Below, one piece after another: positions 31,362 to 43,701 of a stretch of DNA of 64,000 bases; the first letter of the stretch is position 1; each line of letters opens with the position of its first letter. Both the position numbers and the translations under genes were made by a program. Source of the stretch: Tetrapyrgos nigripes (taxonomy: Eukaryota > Basidiomycota > Agaricomycetes > Agaricales > Campanellaceae); contig JAACJM010000139.1 in NCBI GenBank assembly GCA_013368315.1, positions 62,001 to 126,000 of the forward strand. Reading direction: 5' to 3'. The notes under the pieces were generated by a model, which did no database searches, had not been told where the DNA came from, and saw only the letters and a program-made list of their open reading frames with translations.

Positions 31362-33364
31362 TTACGACGATTCATATCCACCATCAGGACTGTCACTGCA
31401 TGGTCCATGCCTAGTCACATCCCCATCAACCTCTATGATCAGCGCGGGAGTAGAAGTATGACTGGAGGGAGGTTTGGTATCATTTGTTTTGGTGCCTTCA
31501 CCTTGGTTGACATTGCCAGCAGGAGTGGACTTGGAACCAGAACCAGACTCAGATTCTGATTCAGAGGGGTCAGCCTCCTCCATGAGATGAGAGAAGTGAC
31601 TATTCTTGAGAGGAGAGAGTGTCATTTGCTTGATTCCACCTGCACCGTGAAAGACCTCTCTGTGTATAGTAACAAAGTCAGCAAAAGGTAATCTTAATGC
31701 AAGGAAAGTGTCCATGAGAAAAGACTTACTTGTTCCACCACTTGAGGATGGCTCTCGAGCCTCGCCGATTGTTTCGGAAGAAACGAATAATACTCCAGTA
31801 GAACTCCTTGATGTTAAAGCCATGATCCAGACGGCTCCATGTAGACTGCGATGACAACAGGAAGCGAGTCTACAACAATAAGTCATGCACAGGTTGATGA
31901 AAAGACAACAAAAGAATGGGAGACTTTACCTGAACACTGGTGTATGCAATGTCTTCTGCGGTAACCTCGGTCATACCATGGAGGCGAGAGACTGATGATT
32001 TGGTCTTTGCGCCGTTGTTCTTGATACCAGTAGAATCGTAAATGTGGTTGAAGATCTGCAAAGAGGTGCTATTAACCTAAACAAGCTGGAAAGTAAACGC
32101 TATGACTCACGCGAACAAGGAGCGGGGCTTTAAAGAGGCCAGCGGCGGGGTTGTCATCGTCCATGAGATTCTCGTCATAGAGAAACATAGCCCACTCAGA
32201 CCAGTGTTTGCTACCGGTCCTGTTTAGAACGTTATCCATGTACCTGTAGAAGAGTATTATCAAATGGCTTCAAAGAAAAAAGTGGGTAACGCACTCTTCA
32301 GGGTCCTGGTCAAACACCTCTAGCTCATCCACTGGGCATAAGAGACGTGCAGTAACCTTGTCATACCAACCCATACTCGACTTTGAGAAAACCTTGACAC
32401 GCCTTGAAGAAGGGTCCGCCAATAGCTTGTCCGTATCTTGTTTGAGCTTGCCGGTATCGTCTGACCTAGCCCGTGACGCATGAAATTGCATCTGAAGGAA
32501 GTTAGTGATATGGCGTAGAGATGATGTCGAAGATGAGACATACCTTCTTCGTGTACACCTTAATTGCCTCAATATTTACCTCATCTCCATCTCCGTTTCC
32601 AGCTTCGGTTCGTCCAGCGTCTCCCTCTTTGTCACCGCCGCCTGTCACGAACAGCTTGTGCAAATCGGCGAAGTTGGGGTCGTTGTCTTCCATGAAACGT
32701 TGGTAGATCTCAAGACAGCGTCTAGGTATTCAAAATTAACATATGCACGGATATGAACTAATTTTACTCACACTTGGGTCAGACTGGGCTTCTTCTTCCT
32801 TGCGGGCCTTGCAGCAGAACCTTCACCTTCGGTGGCGTCTTGAGAAGCCTGCAAACCGGCAATAATGGCGTCGAAAGGGTTAATCCAGACGTCGCCGCGT
32901 CTTGCGTACCAGCGGCCAGTGCGCTTTGCAGATCTGAGATAGGAGAATTGTCAGTAACAGGTCAAGAAGCAAGTAGAAACATACTTCTCTATTGGCTCTG
33001 CATCAGAGTCATCCGAATTGTCCTCAACAGGCTCAGGAGTTGTCGATCTTTGTTTCTTGCGTGCTCCAGACTGGTTTTGTCCCCTCTTTTGCTTCGGAGC
33101 AACTGGAGTGTTATCTGCTCCCTTCTTCTTTCGTTTCGAAACAGCAGTGGTCATATCCAGTTCCTCAGGCGACGACTCAACGGCATTACTATTAGCATCC
33201 AGGAGGGTGTCGTCACCATTGAAAAGTTCGTGGGCCTCAGGCGCGTCCTGAGCATGTTTCTTGGTGCTCTTGTGCCTGCTCTTCTTGTCCTTCTTCTTCT
33301 TGCAGCTACCAGCGTCTTGGCGAGAAGTATCCGAATGAGGAGTGTGTCGGGTGGATGGAGGCAT
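31362..33364 (-). CDS. Basidiomycete protein, probably DUF6698 type
   Basis: Eight exons (33364-32985, 32933-32772, 32721-32544, 32491-32295, 32243-32111, 32055-31930, 31869-31730, 31659-31362) join in frame to 537 residues. The first 125 residues are Lys/Ser/Asp-rich and disordered (CKKKKDKKSRHKSTKKH), suggesting nuclear localisation. The core includes TGRWYARRGDVWINPFDAII, ILVRIFNHIYDSTG-like helices, TAEDIAYTSVQ|TRFLLSSQSTW and IIRFFRNN..ILKWWNKEVF. The ALSS/LLSS..W and WWN.xVF blocks recall DUF6698, a family of unknown function found mostly in Agaricomycetes, often near transposons. The tail is Ser/Thr/Glu-rich. Family assignment is from memory of the motif pattern; the gene model itself is solid. 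Confidence 0.75.
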
Positions 33365-34746
33365 GAAATATGCAGAGAATGATGGTCGTTGAAGGAAGAA
33401 GGGATGCGGCAGCACGCGCAACGCTATAATAGTCCCAGCACGTGACTTGATCCCGCGCGTCCAAAATCGTACCAAGTCCCTCCATCTACATCAAGTCTAC
33501 ATCAAATCTACGTGCTCGTGTCACCTCTTCCTCTGCAACGGGCTACCACTAACGCGAAAACTCTTCAGTATGAATAGAATACGTGTATTTAAGTACATTA
33601 ACCCAAAAATTCGATTTTTGGCTCCTACTAAGTACAGATTGACATGCGGATATGGATCCAACCGCTCAAACATGCCAACCAGCATCAGCAGATGGCATTC
33701 GTCAGACGAGAGTCAATGATTCGCATATGGGTGGCTGGCCGCTGATAGACTAATGAGTGTACAAAAAATCTTTGGAAGCATGTTTTTTTTTTCACTGTAA
33801 ACTACACTAAGTACATCATGTAGAGTGTAGTAGTACATATACAGGATCTCAGGTAATCATCTGCCCTCCGTAGATGCAGATGCAGGCAGATACCAGATTG
33901 GATTTATGATTTCCGGACACGGAAAAAAATTTGTGGCTGAAACTTGTTTGCTCAATTAAAAGGGGTATTTGATGTCTGATCACTTCTCTACAAACAAGAA
34001 ACCTTCCATTTGTTCAGTAGAAGTCTTTTCTATAATAATAGCCATATATTTATGAGTAAAATTTCTTGAGATCAGTGAAAATATAGTTGTTCTTGCCCTT
34101 TTTTCTCAATTAAAATAGTATTCAAAGTCTGATCACTCAACTCTATAAATACTAAACATCCCAAGAGTCTGGGTGAGGGTATTGCTACAAATTTATGCAT
34201 ATGTTGATGCATTAATTCATTGATATCAGCGGAAAAATGGCTTTTTTTGCAATTTCTTTGTATTTTTGAAATGTAAGTACATACAGTATCATAAACTAAT
34301 GTATCTTGAGTAATATCTGTCAGTACAGATATCCGGCAACTGCAGATATCTGCTGGATGGATAGCGCAGATGCGGAGATCCGTGTCACCAGATTTGCGCT
34401 CATACGGATTTGCATTCACAAAAAATTTTGAGGCCAAAAAAGGAAGGTGGTTACCAAGCGGGTAACTGATTTCCTAATTAGGACTCAATCCAGCTGGATT
34501 GGATGCCGGATATCTCCAGCTGCATCCGTGCCATGCCTTGATGCTGCAGGCTTTTAATATTTGTCACAGGTCACAAATCACATAAAGTGACTCCAAGCTT
34601 ATCTTTTCATCTCAAAGCTCATCTGTTCATCATTCCTCCTCAACCATTCGTTCAGCTGGCTTGTAAAACATACATTCAATGTGAGTAGCATTAAGCTTTA
34701 GTGATATCTGTCCCTTACACACACTATTATCTCAAGGCCACCCAAA
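33365..34746. other. Upstream flank of the Plavaka gene with subterminal-type repeats
   Basis: No gene is seen. A diverged direct pair (ctcaattaaaa..gtctgatcact) lies at about 33951-33990 and 34107-34138. An inverted pair gatatccggca/tgccggatatc lies at about 34327-34337 and 34505-34515. These are plausible subterminal repeats of the element that carries the transposase. A GTGAGT donor at 34681 may start a 5'-UTR intron. No terminal inverted repeat could be paired by eye. Confidence 0.4.
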
Positions 34747-37700
34747 ATGACCGGCAAATGCGAACATTGTAATGAACCACTTGATACAGACAATCCACGC
34801 TCTGTAGAGACCCATTACCGTTACTGTGATGGTCATAAAGAGTCTCTGAAGAACATAGCAAGTAGTGGTATATGCAAGGTTGTGAGAAAGAATTTTAAAA
34901 AGGTAACAATTGAGCATACAGGCTATGGTATTTAAATTTTTTAACAGCTGTGAAAGGTCACCAGCACATCTACCTCAAGTACATCCCCAAGAGTTATTGA
35001 AGATTCATCAAAATCTCAGCCTATGGATCCAATCAACAATGACCCTGGTGGTAAGTACTCAATGATAGCTAAAATATTCTGATTTGACATTACTATTATT
35101 TTTGCAGCTGCCAACCTCTTTCCTGACCCTGATCCTGAGTCTATAGCTATTAGCAACAAACTAGGCTCCAACCCTGAGGAACTGTTGCCCAGGCCTCATC
35201 GCACTGTCCACATTCCAGGTCACTTTGCTGACTTCAATTACAATGAAGCACGAAATATTACACAACTAGTACCTCAACCAGACCCAGAGGCTGTTGTCGA
35301 CCTGGAGGTGGCCTCAGCTGCTAGCAATACCCCTGCTCCATTACCATCTTTGCCATCTGCTTCTTTTGCTCCAACACAACATACCACAGAGCTGGATCAA
35401 TTTCATGTTTTCCGCATATATCAGACTCTTCCTGGCCGATATCCCAACATATCCGAGAGTGACGGACTTGGGGATGCCCCAACATTTTCAGTAGCAGATG
35501 AAGCAAATCAATATCTTGCTAATGCACATCTCAAACTTGCCCAAGAGGAGGATTCTGGAGAGGAAGAGGAAAATGGCACTGATTGGTTTGCACCATTCGA
35601 GAACCCCTCAGCATTTCGGCTCAGTAATTGGTACACAGAGGCCAATGGGAACCTCAGTTTGGCGCATGTTGACCGCTTAGTTGCAAATGTCCTGAAGAAG
35701 AAGGATTTTGATGTTGCAGATCTGGACAATTTTCATGCTGCAAAGGAGATTGGAAGGTTGGATCAGCCAAAGAATGGAGACACAAACTCAATCTTCTCAT
35801 CCCATGTTTGGAGTGAGAGTTCTGTCAACATCCATCTTCCACATGCTGGGAGTATTGGAGGCGAAGAGAATGCTCCTACTTTGGAGATCAAGGGTATACA
35901 TCGACGGAGCTTTGTCGAGGTTATCCACACAGCATTTATTGATGTGGGCTTTCTCAAATTTTCATTGTCAGGTTTTCAAGAGTTTTGGAGGCCAACGCCA
36001 GATTCATCTCCTGATAGACTATACAGCGAGGTTTTCATGGCTGATGAATACCTGGAAACTGAACATGAGCTCTTCGAGCAGCAGCAGGACCATTTATCTT
36101 CTTCGTCCGACTCTGGCTCTGACTCTGAGCAAGGTGCACCATCCTCTTCATCTGGCTCTGGGCAAGGTGCACCGTCCTCTCCATCTGACTCTAAGTCAGG
36201 TTCTGAATCTGTGTCATCCAATTCCAAATCAGGTTCTGAATCCACATCATCCAATTCTGACATCAGGTTCTGAATCATCATTCATCATCCAGTCTGATCA
36301 ATGAGCCATCATACCCTTCATACAAGCATCCAAAACCTACTCCACCCCACAACAATCCTTCATCTCCAATCCCATGGCTGATGGTACCTATCATGATCTA
36401 CTCCGATGCAACACGTGTCAACACATTTGGAAACACCTCTCTATGGCCAGTCTATGTCTATTTTCTTGGCTTATCAAAATACTCTCGGCCAAAGCCATCC
36501 TCTGGTGCTGCACATCATTTTGCTTACATTCCATCAGTGAGTATTGTACTACTTCAATTTAAATAAATAACTAACTTCCAGCCCAAGTTACCAAACATTC
36601 AAGAGATGTACCAGAAGCATTTCAAAGCTGCTGCATCAAGTGAGGTTTTGACTCATTTGAAACGCGAGTTGATGCAAGCGATCTGGTTTTTACTTCTGGA
36701 CACTGAATTTGTCAAGGCGTGCATTCATGGTATTCTTGTTCTATGTGCAGATAACATCTGGAGACGTCTTTTCCCTCGGATATTTATATACTCTGCTGAC
36801 TATCCAGAGAAGTATGTGTTTTACCTCTATTTTCCCTCATGAAAATTAATTTATCTCTATAGAATGTTACTTGCTTGTCTCAAAACCCTGGGCAGATGTC
36901 CATGCCCTCGATGTGAGATTGAGAAAAAGGATATCTCTCAGATGGGGACCTTTCGAGATATGAACAGGCGACATAGCAAAGCACGAACTGATTCACACCC
37001 ACTGCGATGGAATGTCCAAGAGGCTCGAAGGCGTATTTTTGAGAAAGGCAAGGCAGTTGGTAGTAGATCTGTGCAGGCGTTGCTGGAGCCACTTTCCCAA
37101 GTGCCAACAAATGTAAGTAACAGTTCCAATTCAAGTTTTGCAATAGCTCAATTTCTTTTTGTAGAATGCATTCTCTGCTTTTTTCCAAAAGCTGCTGAAT
37201 ACTTCTCAAAATTATTTTGATCTCTTTGCTGTTGACTTGATGCATGAGTTTGAACTGGGTGTTTTCAAAGCACTGTTTGAACACCTTGTACGGATTGCAT
37301 ATAGTCTTGGTGATGAAGTTATTGCAGACATAAACAAGCGGTAGGTCTCATAACATTGCAGTTCTTGATAGATCTACTCAATCAATGATTCCAGGTTCAA
37401 GAAATGCCCACCTTTTGGAAGATGTACCATTCGTCGCTTCACAGATGACACCACAAGTATGAAGCGAATTGCAGCTCGGGATTATGAAGATATACTACAG
37501 GTATATACATTTATTCTCTGTCATTGAATTTATTTCTCACATATTTTTAGTGCTGCCCCTCAGTCTTTTGTCAACTCTTTCCTCCAGAGATAGACCACCA
37601 TACTCAAGATCTGCTTTTTGCTATGGCAACTTGGCATGTACTTGCAAAGCTCCGTTTACATTCAGAAACCACCCTGAAAATCTTAGAAGGCGCTACTCAT

Positions 37701-39585
37701 GAATTGGGAATCCAGCTGAGAACATTCAAGAAGCAAGTTTGTGATAGCATGCAAACTGTAGAGACTCCAAAGGAGAGAACCAAACGTGAATGGAGGGAAG
37801 CTTTGGAGGCTGAACGGAAGAAGCAGGTAGCTGAGGGAATACAACAGGGGGAAAAAGAATTGAGATGTGAGGATGTTCCCAAGAAGAAGTCAAAAGGAAA
37901 AAAGAAGCATATGGAGGATAAAGGTGTGGAGAAGGCCAAAAAAGCAAAGGGAAAGAGAAAGAGAGATGAGAAGGACAGTGGGTCAGGTAATGAGGGGAAA
38001 GCCAAGAAAAAGGAGAAGAATAAAGGTGTGGAGAAGGCCAAGAAAGCAAAGGGAAAGAGAAAGAGAGATGAGAAGGACAGTGGGTCAGCTGATGAGGGAA
38101 AAGCAAAGAAAAAGGAGAACCTCTTCACATACAAAATCCATGCCCTAGCTGACTATGCACCAACAATCTGTCGCAAAGGTACAACAGATAATTACAGCAC
38201 TCAGATAGTAGGTTTCTCTCCTCTGCACAAGTATGAATTGGCTAACAGCTCTGATGCTAGGGGGAGCAAGAACATCGCCTTGTCAAGATTTTCTATGTCA
38301 GGACCAATCGAAGAAATTTTGTTTTTCAAATTTCAAAACAGAATGCTCGTAAACGTCGCAGTGAGGCAATAGCTCAGCGGGAATTTTGTTGGATCAAGAA
38401 GAAGACTCCTCTCATGAAGGAGACTGACTCTGACCCCTTGCCACCTACTAATCCCAACAAAACCTATCACATTTCTGAGAGTCAGCGCTATCCCATTACC
38501 ATTGATCAATTTATGCAGAATCATCACAATGATGAAGCTGTTCAGGTGAGTAAAGCTACCAACATGATGCACCAAAGCTTTTGATGACAATATATTTTGA
38601 TGATTAACTCTAGGGCTTTGGACTGAGGCTTCGTAATTTCATTCTTACTTCCCTTGGACACCCAGAAGATCCATTGACATTCACACCAGTAGACCGAAAC
38701 TTAATCGTCATTCAGGATAACAAGATGTATGAACACAAGATACTACGTACAAACTTTATAACATATGGCCGACGATGGGATCAAGATTTTATCAACCCTC
38801 ACACAAGGTCAGATGTGATGGTCTTAGCAAAACAGGATGAACAAGAGCAGCATCCTTATTGTTACTGTCATGTCTTGGGCATTTTTCATGTCAATGTTCT
38901 CAGCAAGAGAGATCCTATTGGCACTCCTGCAAAGCTCATCGAATTCCTTTGGGTTCAGTGGTATACCCTTGACACATCATATGCTCATGGATTCTCTAAG
39001 AATCGACTACCCCGTCTTTCCTTTATTGATTCTGCAGATCCAAATGCATTTGGATTCATCCATCCCAAAAATGTCATCCGTGCAGTTCATCTTATTCCAC
39101 ATTTTGCAAGGAAGACAACAAAATCTCTGCTATCTGTATCAAGTGCACGACGAAATGATGAAGCTGACAAGGATTGGCGATATTACGATATAAACATGTG
39201 TGTGCTTTGTCCTTCACTATATTGATATTGACCTTATGGTATGTAGATTTGCAGACTGTGACATATTCATGAGGTACACAGGACTGGGGGTTGGTCACAT
39301 TGGTACATACAAAGCCACAGGTGCATTTCATGATGAGGTCGTCAGAAAGTATGTGAAAGCAATGGCAGATATGGAGGATGAGGATATGGGACCCCACAGG
39401 AAAGTCAGGCTGATGAGGCAGAGATGGCAGTTGCCAGTGATGAAGAGGGAATCCTGGGTGTACAGGGAATTATTGGTGTAGAGGAAGAGGTGACAAGTGA
39501 TGAGGAAGGTGATGAGGAGGAAGGTGATGAGAATGAGGAGGGTGCAAATGATGAAGTCGAGCACATTGGCTACTCTGTATTGTAA
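34747..39585 (+). CDS. Plavaka-family (CACTA-related) DDE transposase, frameshifted
   Basis: About twelve exons run 34747-34902, 34957-35050, 35108-36536, 36582-36811, 36863-37112, 37165-37340, 37395-37500, 37551-38207, 38261-38545, 38614-39197 and 39247-39585. The N-terminus is a zinc-finger-like CEHCNEPLDTDNPRSVETHY..C. Family signatures follow: MIYSDATRVNTFGNTSLWP, AAHHFAYIPS, RELMQAIWFLLLD, YSADYPEK|MLLACLKTLG, CPCPRCEI, VDLMHEFELGV, YKIHALADYAPTI..GTTDNYSTQ and GEQEHR. These are the hallmark of Plavaka transposases of Agaricomycetes. Two frame breaks are seen: in the Ser-rich linker near 36258 and in the acidic tail near 39385. A Lys-rich insert is tandemly duplicated (102 bp, 37918-38121). 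The element is probably inactive; its termini were not found. Confidence 0.85.
37918..38121 (+). repeat. 102-bp tandem duplication in the transposase
   Basis: Two copies of a 34-residue Lys/Glu-rich segment (KGVEKAKKAKGKRKRDEKD..) lie head to tail in frame. The KGKRKR string could act as a nuclear localisation signal. Confidence 0.9.
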
Positions 39586-40319
39586 CTTGTACCTTGTATG
39601 GCTATTCTTGGGTTCTTCATTTTGATAGGCTATGTGTCACCACAGTTATCCTTGTATTATGCACCTGTACAACTACAAGGTCCAAAGAAGAAATGTCTAG
39701 ACTCTGTGGACAAAATACAATATAGGTTATGGTAGACTAGTAGATATGTGTGTATAATTAAAGTAGTATTACAAGTGATTGTGCTGCTTTCTAGCTGAAT
39801 ATGTAGTTATACATAAAATAAAGCCTTAGTAGTAAATGTCTGAAGATTGAGGGAGCATCTTGACACTGTGGAAACTACTAAATTCCAAATCTGGCAATAC
39901 CTTTTCACACAGAACCTTCAACTAATGGAAAAGCTCAGCATAAAAAGATATATCAGACTATATCAATGTCAACTACCCTGACAGACCTGTGCCTGACCAT
40001 ATCCTGGGCAATCTCACTGGTGAGGGGAATACCAGAGAATACCAGAGGATAACCAAGGCTGTCAGGCTCCTGATGCTTTATCTTCATTGGTCAAGCACCA
40101 CCAGAATTGTGAAGCATTCAAGGTCTTGTATTCTTGAACAGAAATGGTATTCGCTGACATTTTTTTTGCACTTTTCGTGATGTACGTCATTTTTAAGCTC
40201 CGGTTTTCCAAGTGCTCAGTGCCACTGAGTGGTTGGTCCCCAGGCTACACAAATAGATCAGAATAGACTACTGCAAAGTAATTCCAAAGAGCATACTTAA
40301 AAAACCTGCTCATTCCCAA
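39586..40319. other. 3' flank of the Plavaka gene
   Basis: No gene is seen. AT-rich DNA, with the palindrome gtgctcagtgccactgagtgg at 40217-40237. The element's right end probably lies here but was not located. Confidence 0.4.
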
Positions 40320-41423
40320 TCACTCCTCCATGGTTTCAACCAGCTGCAGAGGGACTTGAGGTCGGCAAGCGTTCAGTCTGACAGAAATATGTTTGTCCTT
40401 GATCATGTCAAACTGGGTATCAGATTGGCTGCTGTTCAACTCATATGTGCGGGTCCCAAATAGAGTGTAAAAATGTTCCAGATCTTGAGTTGTTTGGGGT
40501 CGATGCGTTACCCAGTTCCAGACCGGAACATCCTCCTTCTTTACCTCAGCCCATCGCCAATATGGACCGCTTGCAGCTAATACCACAATAGATGGTGTAT
40601 TCGGACTGCGTGCAAAGTAAATTGCACTGTATCTGGCCAATTGATCCATGGCTGCCTTCAAAGCTCGTTCGCGAAGCTTGAGAAAGCGCTTATGTTTAAC
40701 CAAGCGTTGAGGCTCCCTTTTAAGCTCCGCCAATAGCAAGGCACACCGATGGTACGCTTTCCGCCCCCCGCATGCCGACCAGTGGCGGTGAGCGACATTA
40801 AGTTTTGCCGTCGTTAAGCACTTCTTCAGAGTTGGCTTCTTCGTCTCCACGGATTCGATGTGTAACAGTGCTAGATCGGAATAGTTTTTGAGAGTGTCCC
40901 TGCTGCGTTCAGAGGAATCGCTAGCAGTCGAGATGTTGGGTTCGGCTTCGTCAGCTGAAGGTGTCATGAATAAGTGCCGGTATCAACACATAGTAGCAGT
41001 GCAACGCACCCATACGCATTCGAGTTGAAAAGGAAACTTGTTCATCCTCGTCATCCTCGTCCTCTTCGCTTTCTTCGCTGTCTGAACTCTCACTGCTGCT
41101 CCCATCTACTTATAAGTTATTGCAAGCTAGAGTTGAGCACTTTAATAACAAGAGAGGAGAATCCACGTACCTTGATTCTCCTGGTTATCATCTTCATCCT
41201 TTTCACCTTCTGAGTCTTCACCGTCGACATCCAGAACTGAAGGCTTCTGACCCGTCCTCAAGCCCTTTAGTGCAAGATGGGGAATGTAAATTTGGGACTC
41301 CTGTGCAATGGCAATATTTTTTCTTCCACGTACGAGGGCCTCACGGAAGGTATTATTGTAAGGAACTTTCCAGGGCGCTTCAGCTCTGTCGCGGTTGAAA
41401 CGCAAGGAGCCAGCGAATGACAT
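40320..41423 (-). CDS. Hypothetical protein, 327 residues
   Basis: Three exons (41423-41171, 41105-41010, 40954-40320) join in frame. The start MSFAGSLRFNRDRAEAPWKV is followed by an acidic low-complexity stretch spanning the first splice (DGEDSEGEKDEDDNQENQ, then SESSDSEESEEDEDDEDE). The C-terminal 200 residues form an alpha-helical basic region (ELKREPQRLVKHKRFLKLRE) and a hydrophobic core (YSAIYFARSPNTPSIVVLAASGPYWRWAEV). I do not recognise the family. An alternative in-frame acceptor three bases upstream of exon 2 would add one residue. Probably a lineage-specific gene. Confidence 0.65.
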
Positions 41424-42339
41424 GGAAGAAGTGACTGACAAAGATGAGCAGTAACACTTATCAGTCGGTGGATTGCTACTTCGAGTACGCATAGTAAGAG
41501 GATGCAGTAAGAAAGAGACTTCAATTTGCGAGAAACCCAAGGGGGTCCGAAAAATTTATTTTATTACACAACCTCAAAAAATTTTTTAAGGACCTTGAGC
41601 AGACCAACCGACCGACCGACCTTCCATAAAAGGTAGCTTATGTAATATACGCGTCATCAATTTCGCCTTCCTCGTTTCTGAGACCGACCTCTCTCTGCCT
41701 CGCAAACCTCGCACAGCCAGCCAGACAGCACAAACTCATCCAGCTGCACACATATACAATGGTACTATGATTTGGGAATGCAAAGGTGAGTTTCCTGACG
41801 CAAAAATGGCAGTAATAGTACTCACCCATTTTGCTCGGTTGCTGCAACCAGCTGCAACGTCGGTCGACTTCTCTCCATCTTGGACAACCACCCCGCACAC
41901 ACACACGAAGATATCGCTACCTTCCATCACTCTGGGCCTTTTGGTACACTGGGATTTCTCATCTGAGTCAATCATTACTGTTTTTTTTTCTGAGTACACT
42001 GATGGAGTGGACGGCCAGGCAATGAGGATATTTGATTTTCTGTCTTACATGACCTATCCTCGCTGCCGCTGCCTATGATAGCTTACTTTACTTCATCTTT
42101 GTTGCTCAAACTGTCAGAAAGGGATGTAAAATTATTTTATACACACTATCCTGCTCTTCTCAACGTCTACGAAGCCCAAAAATATTACGCATCAAAAATT
42201 TTTTAGTGGCCTGCGGACCTCCAACCGACCGACCCCGGAGTGTACTGGTCCACAGTATCCGAACCCCCTTGGAGAAACCACAGGAGATGCTGAGTGCCCA
42301 GTGCGTGTAACCCACGTGTATGCTGCACGTGAAGATCAC
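41424..42339. other. Intergenic
   Basis: No supported gene. Two short diverged repeats share the string ggcctgcggacctccaaccgaccgaccc (42209-42237) and ccttgagcagaccaaccgaccgaccgacc (41593-41621), each preceded by aaaaattttttaa/aaaaattttttag. This is a possible dispersed element edge. Confidence 0.4.
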
Positions 42340-42918
42340 ATGTATGTTGGGACCCGATTTCGTCAGACCCGTCGTCTTTCCACCACTGCTATCAACCCTT
42401 TCATTGAGGTACGGTAGCCCTTTGTTGTTGCTGTGTCTAGCCTGATGTGTCCGCAGAATATGTCCTGTTCCACATGTCATCTCGCCTCCACAGCTTCCAA
42501 CCTCAAATCTCGAAAAAGAACCACACACTACCCCATCCCAAAGTGTCATCCTCCTGGGACCATACAAGTTTTTGGCTTCCCACTATCAGAGCGATATATC
42601 GAAAAATTGGAACAGAAGCTGTATCCTATCCCCGAAGAAGGTAACGATGACGAAATGGACGAAGCTATCAGCAATTCCTGTGGGGTCCTGCGCATACATT
42701 GGCTGGAGCTTTGCGAAAAAGCCTGTCCGCAGTGGCCTTTTGAGCTCGTAACTGCGACCTATCACAACGACTCCTCTCCCTTCATTTGTCTGGCGGATAA
42801 CACACATTCCGACCGCATGACTATTCCTCCAAAAGATGTTTTAGAGTCTCTTAAGCAGGCGCTTAGAGCAGATGGTTGTAAAGGAAAACTTGGATGGTAT
42901 CCTCTTTATGACTGGTAG
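42340..42918 (+). CDS. Hypothetical protein, about 176 residues
   Basis: Two exons, 42340-42408 and 42457-42918, with intron GTACGG..CCGCAG. The protein has CSTCHLAS, then PPGTIQVFGFPLSERYIEKLEQKL and VLRIHWLELCEKACPQWPFE, ending LGWYPLYDW. The open frame extends upstream (ECPVRVTHVYAAREDH), so the start may be earlier. Size and layout resemble the gene at 45132-45685 (shared small beta/alpha pattern: aromatic-Gly, long Leu-rich helix, PKWHKLP-like end), but similarity is weak. No family is recognised. Confidence 0.55.
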
Positions 42919-43243
42919 ATCTATTGTGAGTATTGCATTTTGCGGTATTATGGTTCACTCTTCTAATATCTAAATGTCATAGCTCTCTGTAATCATAGCC
43001 TTACAATGCATCCCTAGTTTCCATCCTTTATGTCTCCATCCTCTTCTCTATATCCATCTCCTTACTTCTTTAGTTTCTTCATTGCCTTCCCATTTTCACT
43101 GATATCTTTGGGCGGAGTTCGCCATTCTCCTACTGAATTGGGGATATAGTCACAAAGACTCACAGTGTTTTTCCTTGATTTCTACCTATTTTTTTCATCC
43201 TCTGTAATACACTCTCTTTCCTGTAGTCTCCTTCACACTACAG
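42919..43243. other. Intergenic or unresolved 5' exons
   Basis: This pyrimidine-rich stretch lies between two fragments. It probably contains the missing 5' part of the gene whose last exons begin at 43244, but no convincing exon was found. Confidence 0.35.
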
Positions 43244-43701
43244 CGAGAAACCTAACTTGCACGTTGTTCCACCTGTCCGTTCGCTCTATCCAACCGTTAT
43301 CCTCCATTTTAAGGACCATAGAACTCAATTGAGATGCCCTCAGATCCTCATTCCTTGCCGTTATCGCTATGAGGATACCTGCACTCTGTGGTATGAAGCC
43401 TTGCCCGCTTCTAGTCCTTGTATTAATGCTTCGGTGAGTCTTAAATTCCAACTAATACTCTATATTGTACTAATAGATACTCTCCAAATGATTATACTAC
43501 CGGTTTACTTTCCAGGCCTTTATGATTAACCACGTTCAGCAGTTACTCCGCCATCTGACCCTCCAACTCTTCTCTTCTCGGATTCCTTCATTGCGGCAGG
43601 CTTTTCTGGAGTTTGGAATAGTGAATATAGAGGGGACGGATGATATCCCGGTGGACGATTGTGAGTCTGCGACTTTTGGGAAGTTGAAGAAGAAGAGTTA
43701 G
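43244..43701 (+). CDS. 3' exons of an unrecognised gene (partial)
   Basis: Exon 43244-43433 opens after the acceptor cacactacag and reads EKPNLHVVPPVRSLYPTVIL, then QLRCPQILIPCRYRYEDTC. It splices at GTGAGT to 43516-43701 (AFMINHVQQLLRHLTLQLF.., ending FGKLKKKS). The two exons join in frame over 125 codons, which supports real or formerly real coding. No start exon is visible, so it may be truncated. Confidence 0.45.

Noticed and set aside
40217..40237. gtgctcagtgccactgagtgg as the Plavaka terminal repeat
   Set aside because: A local palindrome, but no matching inverted copy was found 5' of the transposase.
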